The notes: generated by a model from the sequence alone, not told the origin. A stretch of DNA of 14,680 nucleotides from Candidatus Cloacimonadota bacterium (GCA_023230795.1 JALNWR010000046.1:1-14680), one strand, 5' to 3'. Numbered from the stretch's first letter, positions 1-6,806 are shown. Numbers and translations are program-made.

Positions 1-62
1 AATCTATCGTAAATGTGAACATATAGGTACCTGTGCCTGGCCTTAAAAGGACAGGAAAAAGT

Positions 63-123
63 CTTGGAGAGCTGGCTACTCCGGGGCGTGCCGGTTAAAA
101 TCGGCACCTAAAGTCTTTCAAGG
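63..123. other. Possible stem-loop element in the leader region
   Basis: GTGCCG at 88-93 pairs perfectly with CGGCAC at 102-107 around a short A/T-rich loop. A G.T and a T-A pair can extend the stem inward. An outer helix of nine positions (63-71 with 115-123, eight able to pair counting wobbles) could enclose it. This could be a structured RNA, a remnant of one, or chance. No poly-T tract follows, so it is not a simple intrinsic terminator. Confidence 0.3.
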
Positions 124-133
124 CAAAATTGAG

Positions 134-191
134 TTTCTATCCCACGATTGGCTCTGGAGAGATTTTTATCGGGAATTATAGAAGATCGTGG
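134..191 (+). other. Possible H-type pseudoknot element
   Basis: TTCTAT at 135-140 is complementary to ATAGAA at 178-183, and CCACGAT at 142-148 is complementary to ATCGTGG at 185-191. The order is stem A, stem B, stem A', stem B', so the two helices interleave as in an H-type pseudoknot. Alternatively they are mutually exclusive folds. The first stem can gain a wobble pair (134 with 184). It lies about 370 bp upstream of pgsB. It matches no riboswitch family known to me, and repeats of this size can arise by chance. Confidence 0.3.
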
Positions 192-255
192 CCGGCTCTT
201 TCCTCTCAAAACCATAGCACTTTTCATGCTTTGGATTTGATTTAAACTTAATTTC

Positions 256-292
256 GACTCGAAGTGACTCGAAGCTTCGGGTGGAATCGAGT
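256..292. repeat. Tandem GACTCGAAG copies with a palindrome
   Basis: GACTCGAAG occurs at 256-264 and again at 266-274, a 10-bp period equal to about one helical turn. The second copy forms the left half of a 16-bp near-perfect palindrome, ACTCGAAGCTTCGGGT at 267-282, with one imperfect pair. TCGAGT at 287-292 is a further inverted copy of ACTCGA. Helically phased inverted and direct half-sites are typical of transcription-factor operators, but no regulator is identified. Confidence 0.35.
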
Positions 293-398
293 TAAAGACG
301 AATTAGCCCTGGATTGGAGTATAGGGAGAGGGTAGCGGCTTTTTTCGAAGGATTGAGGGTTTATGTAACATACTTATAGCAAAATGACCCTGGAGAGT

Positions 399-441
399 TT
401 CTTAGTCATTAACGCTCAAATATGCAGATTCTTAATCATTT
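399..441. repeat. Short direct repeat TTCTTA(G/A)TCATT
   Basis: TTCTTAGTCATT at 399-410 is repeated as TTCTTAATCATT at 429-440, with one mismatch and a 30-bp period, about three helical turns. It lies just upstream of the probable promoter region of pgsB. It could be a pair of regulator half-sites or simple A/T-rich chance similarity. Confidence 0.25.
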
Positions 442-472
442 TTCGTACATTTATCCGAGAGTGGAATGGATA

Positions 473-502
473 TTGCACACAGTTTTATCGTGGATTTATC
501 AG
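473..502 (+). promoter_or_regulatory. Weak candidate promoter for the pgs operon
   Basis: TTGCAC at 473-478 resembles a -35 element (TTGACA). It is followed after 18 bp by TATCAG at 497-502, a 4/6 match to TATAAT. Transcription would start about 45 bp before the pgsB ATG. Another poor pair, TTGAAT at 505-510 with TAATAG at 526-531, is also possible. Neither is strong, so the real promoter may be elsewhere in 1-556 or use another sigma factor. Confidence 0.2.
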
Positions 503-556
503 CATTGAATAACTACGTCCACACGTAATAGAGATTTTTAAATAATGAGGAAATAG

Positions 557-1750
557 ATGACAATATTGATCATTGCGACTCTGATCCTGATCCTGCATTG
601 GGCTTTGGAGTATCGCCGACATAGCAAGAATGTGGCTTCGATTCCCATCCGGATTCACGTAAACGGTACCAGGGGAAAATCCAGCGTTACACGTTTGATT
701 GCGGCCGGCTTTCGGGCTGGGGGACTACGTACTATTGCCAAGATTACCGGCACGCTGCCGCGTATGGTCTTGCATGATGGGCGGGAAGCTGCTATTATCC
801 GTCTGCAAGGTGCCAACATTATCGAGCAGAAGTACATTTTCCGTCATGCTGCCAAAGAAAAGCCGGATGCGATAGTAATTGAATGCATGGCAGTGAATCC
901 CATCTTTCAATGGATTACCGAACGCAAATTTGTAAAGAGCACCATTTCTGTGATCACAAATTGCCGGCCAGACCATTTAGACTTGATGGGTAGTACCGTG
1001 CAGAGCGTAACCATGAGTCTGGCAAACACCATTCCGGTGGGTGGGATATGTTTCACTTCGGAACATGCCCAATTTCACATTTTGAAAAAAGTAGCTGATG
1101 CTCGCAAATGCAAGATCAGCAGGCCGGATCATATTGAGGTAAGCCCCGAAGACTTAGCAAAGTTTCGCCATATCGAGCATATCGAGAATGTGCAGCTTGC
1201 TTTGGCCGTTTGCGCAGAGGCCGGCATCCCGCATGATATTGCGCTCAAAGGCATGCAGGAAGCACGTCCTGACCCTGGAGCGTTGCGGAAATATATCATT
1301 CCGGATCGGGGAAAAGAGATTCATTTTTACAATGTCTTTGCTGCTAATGATCCTGAGTCCACCGTTTACATTATCAACATGGTGACAGCACTGTTAACAC
1401 AGGCATCGACTATTGTTATATTAAACTCACGTGCAGACCGTTTGTTCCGGTCTCAGCAATTGGTGGATTGTCTGGCCAATGTAAATTATGATTATCTGCT
1501 TTTGACTGGAGAGATTCATGAAAAGGTGGAAGCTTACGCTTTGAGCCACGGAGTAAAGAGGGAAAAGCTGATTGCTCTGGGGCAGCCGCTTCCGGAAAAA
1601 GTATATCAGAAGGTTTGGGAACTTACCGACAAAGAGGCTCATGTTTTGGGAATTGGAAACATAGCCGGTGAAATAAAGTATGGAGCACAGATTGTGGCAA
1701 ATTTTAAACATAAAATACCTAAAGTAACTAAAGGAGCTGATCGTGGTTGA
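557..1750 (+). CDS. pgsB: Poly-gamma-glutamate synthase PgsB/CapB (ATP-dependent amide ligase)
   Basis: This 397-residue protein has the length and layout of PgsB/CapB, a Mur-ligase-like enzyme. It activates the glutamate carboxylate with ATP and forms gamma-glutamyl bonds at the inner membrane, together with PgsC. Residues 1-15 form an N-terminal membrane anchor. The nucleotide-binding loop is GTRGKSS at 37-43, followed by TGTLPRM at 64-70, ECMAVNP at 109-115 and NCRPDHLDLMG at 135-145, all characteristic of this family rather than of true Mur ligases. The ATG is preceded by GAGGAAA at 547-553. Its last 8 bases overlap pgsC, as expected for co-translated partners. It is the first gene of a seven-gene run. 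Substrate and D/L stereochemistry cannot be read from the sequence. The family assignment is firm. Confidence 0.93.
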   Translation: MTILIIATLILILHWALEYRRHSKNVASIPIRIHVNGTRGKSSVTRLIAAGFRAGGLRTIAKITGTLPRMVLHDGREAAIIRLQGANIIEQKYIFRHAAKEKPDAIVIECMAVNPIFQWITERKFVKSTISVITNCRPDHLDLMGSTVQSVTMSLANTIPVGGICFTSEHAQFHILKKVADARKCKISRPDHIEVSPEDLAKFRHIEHIENVQLALAVCAEAGIPHDIALKGMQEARPDPGALRKYIIPDRGKEIHFYNVFAANDPESTVYIINMVTALLTQASTIVILNSRADRLFRSQQLVDCLANVNYDYLLLTGEIHEKVEAYALSHGVKREKLIALGQPLPEKVYQKVWELTDKEAHVLGIGNIAGEIKYGAQIVANFKHKIPKVTKGADRG

Positions 1751-2198
1751 TGCAGTAGTTCAAGCCGCTGTAGGAATCGGCGTAATTATCAGTCTTGTCT
1801 TTTCAGAATTATTGGGAGCATCCGCCGGTGGAATCGTGGTTCCGGGCTATATAGCCTTGTACCTTGATAAGCCTATGCAGATTTTGGGTACTCTGATCAT
1901 CAGTTTACTCACCTGGGGAGTCATCCGCATAGTGGGTCAATTTACCTTGCTTTTTGGCAAGCGCAGAATGGTGCTGAGCATCTTGGTTGGCTTTATCCTG
2001 GGTTGGGCTTCACGCATCATGGTAATCCATGAATTCACTATTTACCAATTTCAGATGGCCTCTATAGGCTACATCGTGCCTGGCCTCATCGCAAACTGGT
2101 TTGAACGCCAGGGTTTTTGGAAAACACTATCTACGATGACCATTGCGGCGGTATTGGTGCGCCTGGTATTGATGGTAGTCTTTGGCGGGAGGGTTTAA
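1743..2198 (+). CDS. pgsC: Poly-gamma-glutamate biosynthesis membrane protein PgsC/CapC
   Basis: This 151-residue, very hydrophobic protein has four or five membrane segments (about 5-28, 45-70, 76-95, 105-120 and 128-148). It matches PgsC/CapC in size and in the conserved stretch GGIVVPGYIALYLDKP at 29-44. PgsC forms the membrane part of the polymerase with PgsB and is needed for activity and probably for passage of the growing chain. A second related segment, VPGLIANWFERQG at 112-124, repeats the VPG(Y/L)IA pattern, suggesting an internal two-fold repeat. Translation starts at GTG, with AAGGAG at 1731-1736 six bases upstream inside pgsB, and the genes overlap by 8 bp. The start is well supported. 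Confidence 0.92.
   Translation: MVDAVVQAAVGIGVIISLVFSELLGASAGGIVVPGYIALYLDKPMQILGTLIISLLTWGVIRIVGQFTLLFGKRRMVLSILVGFILGWASRIMVIHEFTIYQFQMASIGYIVPGLIANWFERQGFWKTLSTMTIAAVLVRLVLMVVFGGRV
2187..2193 (+). promoter_or_regulatory. Ribosome binding site that fixes the pgsW start
   Basis: GGGAGGG lies inside the end of pgsC, six bases before the ATG at 2200. It makes that ATG the likely start instead of the in-frame TTG at 2182, which would overlap pgsC by 17 bp and has no comparable site. Confidence 0.75.
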
Positions 2199-2199
2199 G

Positions 2200-3327
2200 A
2201 TGTTTCGCAAAATGTATCGTCCCAATCTCAGATCAGGAAGATCACTCATTCTGCTCTTCGTCCTATCCATTATACTATATTTAATAGCATCACACAGCTA
2301 TGTGGAGATACGAACCAATCACTATGAAGAAAAGCTGACAGCAGTAAATCTGATGCAGGATTATCTGAATGTTTTGCAAACAGAGATTCAGGCTCGCGAC
2401 ATTGAGATAGACCCTATTAACGATCCTTTCCAAACCGGATTGATCGGCACCAGGCTGTCTTCTATCACTACAGACCGCGGTCTTCTTTCCGAAAAACAAG
2501 CCGCTATCAACCCCAATATTGCAGCCATTTTTGTGGAAGAACTTAGTAGTCTGAAAGCAGGTGACAATGTGGCAATAGGTATCACCGGTTCCAATCCTGC
2601 AGTAAACCTGGCCTTGTATGCAGCGCTTACGGCTATGCAGCTGGAGCCGAGCATCATAGTCTCGCTTTCCTCCGCTTCTTACGGAGCGAATAGAGAGGAG
2701 CTCACCTGGCTGGATATTGAAGCCATACTCAAGGAAAAAGGGATGCTGTCCTTTGGAGCAAATTATGCCTCTATCGGCGGCAGTGAAAACAGAGGAATCG
2801 GACTTTCTGATCATGGGATGAACGCTTTGCGCGACGCAATGAGCAGAAACAACGTTCCCCTCATTCTGGGCGGCAGTTTGGAAGAAAACGTGGACCTGCA
2901 CATGCAGGCCTACGACAATTTGATAGATAAGGATAGCAGATATCGTCTGTTTGTGAATATCGGCGGCGGTCTGGCAAATGTAGGCAGTGAGCCCAATGCC
3001 AGATTGATTCCCGAGGGTCTGAATACGAAGCTTGCCGAGCGCAATTTTGACCGCGAAGGTGTGATGATGAAGATGGCCAAGCGCAATATTAACGTTCTAC
3101 ACATCCGGCGTATCATTCGCTGGGCAAATAAATATCAGCTTAGTCTGTCTCTGGAAGAAAAACCAGTAGTAGGCGAAGGCACTGTCTTCAGTTCGACTAT
3201 CCACAATGTTACTGTAGCCAGCATTTGTCTGGCCATCCTGATAGCTGCCATTATAGCTGTGATTGTTTTCGACCGTCATGACCGCCGGTTTATGGGCAAT
3301 ATAGTGGACCCCGACGAAGAATTATAG
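2200..3327 (+). CDS. pgsW: Poly-gamma-glutamate system protein (PgsW type)
   Basis: This 375-residue protein sits directly after pgsC, with one base between stop and start, and matches in layout the 'poly-gamma-glutamate system protein' family found beside pgsBC in bacteria lacking pgsA. One membrane segment lies at 15-31 and another at 337-357. Between them is a roughly 300-residue domain, presumably periplasmic, with recognisable blocks TGLIGTRLSSITTDRG (79-94), GITGSNPAVN (127-136), SSASYGANREELTWLDIE (157-174) and GANYASIGGSENRGIGLS (187-204). A short acidic tail (DPDEEL) is probably cytoplasmic. No PgsA/CapA metallophosphatase-like gene is present, so it may fill PgsA's place in the synthase complex. 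Its biochemical role is unknown to me. The family assignment rests on recalled motifs plus context. Confidence 0.82.
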   Translation: MFRKMYRPNLRSGRSLILLFVLSIILYLIASHSYVEIRTNHYEEKLTAVNLMQDYLNVLQTEIQARDIEIDPINDPFQTGLIGTRLSSITTDRGLLSEKQAAINPNIAAIFVEELSSLKAGDNVAIGITGSNPAVNLALYAALTAMQLEPSIIVSLSSASYGANREELTWLDIEAILKEKGMLSFGANYASIGGSENRGIGLSDHGMNALRDAMSRNNVPLILGGSLEENVDLHMQAYDNLIDKDSRYRLFVNIGGGLANVGSEPNARLIPEGLNTKLAERNFDREGVMMKMAKRNINVLHIRRIIRWANKYQLSLSLEEKPVVGEGTVFSSTIHNVTVASICLAILIAAIIAVIVFDRHDRRFMGNIVDPDEEL

Positions 3328-3342
3328 GAGACGTTTAATCTA

Positions 3343-4164
3343 ATGATAAAGAAATACATAATAATGATTCTGCTGAGCCTGATAGCCAGCCTGACTTTCG
3401 CACAAGAGTATCGCACCAGAATCATGGATTTTGAAAATCCCGGAAACCGTAGAATTCGCAAAATAGAGGGTACTAATCATTGGTACTATCGCAGTTTACC
3501 AGAACAAAGTATGACCCTCAAAACCGAAGATGTCACAATAATCCAAGTACGCAGTTTCAGCATAGAAAAGCTGCGTAAACCCAGAATATTTTTGGTAATC
3601 GATAAAGTGGAAACCCCTTTTGACCTTATCCTGGATGAATTCAGGGACGGCTATTACTTTTATAAAGACATAGAATTTGACTTGCCTGAAGGCACAGCGT
3701 CCATTGAATTGCTTTGTTTTCAGCGCAGCATATATATGCGCGCCTATGAGATGTACAAGCCTGTGCCAAAGCCCAAGGTAGTGCGTAAACCCAGCCGTCA
3801 GATCACAGCCCATGCCGGGATGATCGATATCACACATAACGCGAGCAGTAGCGAGTATTACAGCTTCAATCAAACCCAGCCCTTTAAATTTACTTTGAAT
3901 AACAGCAGGGATTGCGTGGTTTATGTGCGGGCGCGGCTTACAGACCGTAGCTTGCCTTCCTTTAGCCTTTACCACAATGGAGAAAAGGTGAAAAGCTATG
4001 AATTTAGTTTGGCCAGATCTTCTAAATTCAGCGCTCAGGGTGTACGCTATCTAACCATTGGCAAAAAGATCGAGCTTCCGGATAATCCGGAAAGCAGCGA
4101 ATATGAATTTCGGGCAGATACCGAACACATGTTTATGGCTCGCCCCGTTTTCATAAAAAAATAG
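3343..4164 (+). CDS. Secreted protein with two similar beta-rich domains, unknown function
   Basis: This 273-residue protein has a Sec signal peptide (residues 1-20, likely cut TFA-Q) and no further membrane segment, so it is periplasmic or exported. The mature part has two halves, about 45-139 and 166-273, joined by a Pro/Lys-rich linker (140-152). The halves look alike. Each begins with a YY pair, has a central VR strand (IIQVRS; VVYVRA), then an acidic/aromatic turn, and ends in a pattern of (D/K)IEFDLPEG or KIELPDNPE followed by a Met- and Arg-containing last strand. This suggests an internal duplication of a beta-sandwich. GGAG at 3327-3330 is 12 bases from the ATG, rather far. It lies 15 bp after pgsW and 9 bp before the barrel gene, so a role in polymer export or attachment is inferred. 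I recognise no named family. Confidence 0.7.
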   Translation: MIKKYIIMILLSLIASLTFAQEYRTRIMDFENPGNRRIRKIEGTNHWYYRSLPEQSMTLKTEDVTIIQVRSFSIEKLRKPRIFLVIDKVETPFDLILDEFRDGYYFYKDIEFDLPEGTASIELLCFQRSIYMRAYEMYKPVPKPKVVRKPSRQITAHAGMIDITHNASSSEYYSFNQTQPFKFTLNNSRDCVVYVRARLTDRSLPSFSLYHNGEKVKSYEFSLARSSKFSAQGVRYLTIGKKIELPDNPESSEYEFRADTEHMFMARPVFIKK

Positions 4165-4173
4165 GAAAATAAA

Positions 4174-5310
4174 ATGACTTTAAGCGAAGACCTGAAATTA
4201 GACAAAGAATCTACCCGAAAGGTTTATCCAGATCAACAGGAAGAGCTGAAAGACGAAGGTAGCGAGAAGATTCGCAGTCCGAGAGCCTTGGGACGCCGCA
4301 GAAATTTCCGGCCGATTATCTTGTGCATCGGACTTTTTCTGTTTAGTCTGGGCTATGCCTATGCTCAGATCGAAGCTGAAATCCAGCTCGCTGTGGAATA
4401 TACCGATAACGTATTCCAGCTTTCAGATTATGATAATGCCCGCTGGAAAAACGATGATCCCAAGCTGGATTTTGTAAATACCACAGACGATCTGCAGCTG
4501 GCCACACGCATAGACCTGAATTATCCCATCCACTATCGCTGGTGGACCTTCACCCCCTCGGTTACTGCAAAAATCAAGCAAAACCTGAGCAATAGCGAAA
4601 AAGAGCGTCATGATGCCCTGTTTCGTATGCGTATAGACCGTCACTACTGGAGTCTGACTACTTTGTACGGCTACTATCCCCATATTTATTACCGACATTT
4701 TACGGATAGTGATGGTACAAGCGAAAATGAGAAATACAGCTATCAACGCAATTTGTACAGAGCAGAATTGGTGGTGAGACCCATGAAAAAGCTCACTACA
4801 TTTGGCAACATCCGCTATGAAGACTTGTATTACAACAAGTATTTCGTGGAGGCAGATGGAAACCGCCTCACTACAGAGCTCGGAGTCCGCTATAGCTTCC
4901 CATCCTTTTCCTTGCAGGGTTCTTACAGCTATCGTGAGTTCGACAACACCGGATACAAAGACCTGGCTGCAGATGATGGCAGTTATGAGAGCAATGTTTA
5001 CCGCGGGGTCTTGCGTCTGAAGTCTATGCCCCTTAGCGGAGAAAGCACAAAACATCAAAGCTGGCAACCCTATCTAAAGCTAAGCAAAGAAGACCGTTAC
5101 TATCAAGGAAACAGTGACTGGTATGGCGGTCGGACTTATCATATCTACAATACTAATGCCGGATTAAATCTGAAATTACATCCCAAATGGAATTTATCTC
5201 TTGACTACTTACACATATTCAGGAATGTAGAATCACCAAACGCGAGTGTGCTGCGTCTGAAAGAATTCAGCGAAAATCGCCTCTCTGCTGCGGTTAGTTA
5301 CAAATTTTAA
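4174..5310 (+). CDS. Outer-membrane beta-barrel protein, candidate polymer export porin
   Basis: This 378-residue protein has a hydrophobic signal segment at 47-64 (likely cut AYA-Q), then alternating aromatic/polar strands typical of an outer-membrane barrel. They run to the C-terminus and end in a terminal Phe (AVSYKF), the usual Bam recognition signature. The first strand carries EYTDNVF (74-80), reminiscent of BBP2-type porins near exopolysaccharide loci. Roughly a dozen strands seem possible, but I did not model them. The signal peptide is preceded by an unusual, highly charged extension of about 40 residues. A TTG at 4288 would give a normal-length signal, but the ATG at 4174 has AGGAAAA at 4163-4169, so I keep the ATG. 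Placed directly in the pgs operon, it is a candidate conduit for poly-gamma-glutamate. That function is inference. Confidence 0.75.
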   Translation: MTLSEDLKLDKESTRKVYPDQQEELKDEGSEKIRSPRALGRRRNFRPIILCIGLFLFSLGYAYAQIEAEIQLAVEYTDNVFQLSDYDNARWKNDDPKLDFVNTTDDLQLATRIDLNYPIHYRWWTFTPSVTAKIKQNLSNSEKERHDALFRMRIDRHYWSLTTLYGYYPHIYYRHFTDSDGTSENEKYSYQRNLYRAELVVRPMKKLTTFGNIRYEDLYYNKYFVEADGNRLTTELGVRYSFPSFSLQGSYSYREFDNTGYKDLAADDGSYESNVYRGVLRLKSMPLSGESTKHQSWQPYLKLSKEDRYYQGNSDWYGGRTYHIYNTNAGLNLKLHPKWNLSLDYLHIFRNVESPNASVLRLKEFSENRLSAAVSYKF

Positions 5311-5324
5311 GAACTGAGGTAGTT

Positions 5325-5639
5325 ATGGATTTTAGAGCCGAAAATGATAAAAAGAAGATCAGGGAATTCCTTGATCTGGTAGAGAACCACAAGATTGAGA
5401 TCAGGCACTATAAAACCCCTGTGCTGGTATGGACGAATATTGAAGGCGTGTGCCACTATTCCTTTTGGGAAGAAGAGACTTTGGAGCGTTTTGGCCTGGA
5501 CAATGTGGATGGCTGGGACTACAAAGAAGACCTGCTCTTTTGCCCTGATTGGGTGGCCGACGAAGAGGAAGAAGATGATTTTGACGATGATGAAAGCGAC
5601 GAGGACCTCTGCAAGTTTTGTGAAAAGATCAGGCAATGA
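5325..5639 (+). CDS. Small acidic Cys-containing protein, unknown function
   Basis: This 104-residue soluble protein has no signal peptide or membrane segment, so it is probably cytoplasmic. The N-terminal 75 residues look like a compact mixed fold rich in Trp, Tyr and Phe. Residues 79-94 are almost all Asp/Glu, with one Phe and one Ser. Cysteines are at 43, 73, 96 and 99, the last two forming a C-terminal CxxC that could bind a metal or be redox-active. TGAGG at 5315-5319 precedes the ATG. The gene starts 14 bp after the barrel gene and its stop overlaps the gpsA start by 4 bp (ATGA). I recognise no family. The acidic tail may mimic nucleic acid or a polyanion, but that is speculation. Confidence 0.7.
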   Translation: MDFRAENDKKKIREFLDLVENHKIEIRHYKTPVLVWTNIEGVCHYSFWEEETLERFGLDNVDGWDYKEDLLFCPDWVADEEEEDDFDDDESDEDLCKFCEKIRQ

Positions 5640-6658
5640 GAATATCCATCATTGGAGGAGGAGGATGGGGACTGGCTCTGGCAAAATTGTTAGCGGAAAA
5701 CCAGCACGATGTCTTAGTCTGGGAGTATAATCCGGATTTCCTGGACAGCCTGAACCAATATCGCAGCAATCCTGTCCTTCTCAAAGACATCGTCCTGCCA
5801 GATACGGTAAGCTTTACAGATTCCTTCGCCACAGTAGCAGAGCATCGTAGTGACCTGATCCTGCTCGCTACTCCATCCCAATTTGTCCGCTCTACGCTGC
5901 GAAATATCCAGCCCTCTGTAGCCGAAAAAATCTGGCTCTCACCAAAGCTCAAAGCAATTCTCAATGTAGCTAAAGGAATCGAGCAAAATACCCTGAAAAC
6001 TATCGATAAAATCCTTGAGGAAGAGCTACCCCCCGCTGTCCATGATAAGATTTGTGTGCTATCCGGCCCCAGTCATGCCGAAGAAGTGGCAAAAGGACTC
6101 CCGACCACAGTGGTCATTGCTGGATCTGATGAAAAGCTCTTGATCATCTTGCAGGCAGTATTTTCAAACCAGTATTTTCGCGCCTATCGTAGCCTGGATA
6201 TCACCGGAGTGGAAATCGGCGGAGCGGTAAAAAACATCATTGCTATCGCTGCAGGAATCGTCAGCGGACTGGGATTTGGAGATAACACCATGGGAGCATT
6301 ACTCACCCGCGGCATCGTGGAAATAAGCCGCTTGGGCGAGACTATGCAGGCCTGGCCGGAGACATTTCTGGGATTGTCCGGTATCGGAGATTTGATCACC
6401 ACAGCCATCAGCCCTCACAGCCGTAACCGCTCTGTGGGCTTTCAGATTGGTCAGGGAAAAAGTCTGTCAGAGATTCAGTCCTCCATGAAAATGGTTGCAG
6501 AAGGAGTGGAAACCACTCGTAGCGTGTATCAACTGGCCCAAAAGCTGAACATCGATATGCCCATAGTAAGTCAGGTTTATGAGATTTTATACAATGGCAA
6601 AGACCCGCATCTGGCTATGCGTGATCTTATGCTGCGGGAGTTGAAGGCTGAATTTTAA
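5636..6658 (+). CDS. gpsA: Glycerol-3-phosphate dehydrogenase [NAD(P)+] GpsA
   Basis: GpsA is a cytoplasmic enzyme that reduces dihydroxyacetone phosphate to sn-glycerol-3-phosphate for phospholipid synthesis. The 340-residue length is normal. The N-terminal Rossmann motif is IIGGGGWG (5-12). LSGPSHAEEVA (142-152) matches the family's substrate-domain signature, and GGAVKNIIAIAAGI (195-208) carries the conserved active-site Lys199. GIGDLITT (249-256) contributes Asp252, and SRNR (262-265) the expected basic residues. All key positions are intact. The ATG overlaps the upstream stop by four bases and has no strong ribosome site, so translation is probably coupled. It is the last gene before a 208-bp gap and has no obvious link to polymer synthesis except co-transcription. 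Confidence 0.96.
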   Translation: MRISIIGGGGWGLALAKLLAENQHDVLVWEYNPDFLDSLNQYRSNPVLLKDIVLPDTVSFTDSFATVAEHRSDLILLATPSQFVRSTLRNIQPSVAEKIWLSPKLKAILNVAKGIEQNTLKTIDKILEEELPPAVHDKICVLSGPSHAEEVAKGLPTTVVIAGSDEKLLIILQAVFSNQYFRAYRSLDITGVEIGGAVKNIIAIAAGIVSGLGFGDNTMGALLTRGIVEISRLGETMQAWPETFLGLSGIGDLITTAISPHSRNRSVGFQIGQGKSLSEIQSSMKMVAEGVETTRSVYQLAQKLNIDMPIVSQVYEILYNGKDPHLAMRDLMLRELKAEF

Positions 6659-6781
6659 GGTTCACCCGGTCTTGCTGCTTGACTTATTTGACTTCATGCA
6701 ATAAGGGCCAGGCAGATTGATTGCAGAACTATTTTATTGTTTACAGAGCTGCTACGATAAGGCTGCCAAGCGCTGGAATAC

Positions 6782-6806
6782 CGTTTCTACTTGATACCAT
6801 GAAACG
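6782..6806. repeat. Inverted repeat upstream of the acyP promoter
   Basis: CGTTTC at 6782-6787 and GAAACG at 6801-6806 form a perfect six-base inverted repeat around 13 bp, ending five bases before the -35 box. It could be an activator or repressor site or a weak hairpin at the end of the gpsA transcript. No T-tract follows, so it is not an intrinsic terminator. Confidence 0.25.

Larger units (their letters stand above)
1..556. other. Non-coding region upstream of the pgs operon
   Basis: No coding frame of useful length or with coding character is visible here on either strand. The stretch is rich in short inverted and direct repeats, listed separately, and should contain the promoter and leader of the pgs operon. 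The 8-mer CTGGAGAG occurs at 154-161 and 390-397, with a near copy (TTGGAGAG) at 64-71. The end of whatever gene lies to the left is not recognisable, so the upstream gene either ends before the window or lies on the other strand outside it. No tRNA or known riboswitch consensus was recognised. Confidence 0.7.

Noticed and set aside
66..123. tRNA-like start (GGAGAGCTGG... with a stem resembling an anticodon or variable arm)
   Set aside because: No T-arm GGTTCGAATC-type sequence, no matching acceptor strand and an eight-base loop with no sensible anticodon.
2182..2199. Longer pgsW start at TTG 2182
   Set aside because: It overlaps pgsC by 17 bp and has no ribosome site; the ATG at 2200 has GGGAGGG six bases upstream.
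2290..2901. Long open frame on the minus strand (203 codons) within pgsW
   Set aside because: Its product resembles no known protein, is Cys/His/Gln-rich as antisense frames often are, and pgsW on the other strand is clearly coding.
5395..5730. Plus-strand open frame crossing the small acidic gene and gpsA
   Set aside because: It is a shifted frame of two better supported genes; its product is Lys/Arg/Trp-rich without family features.
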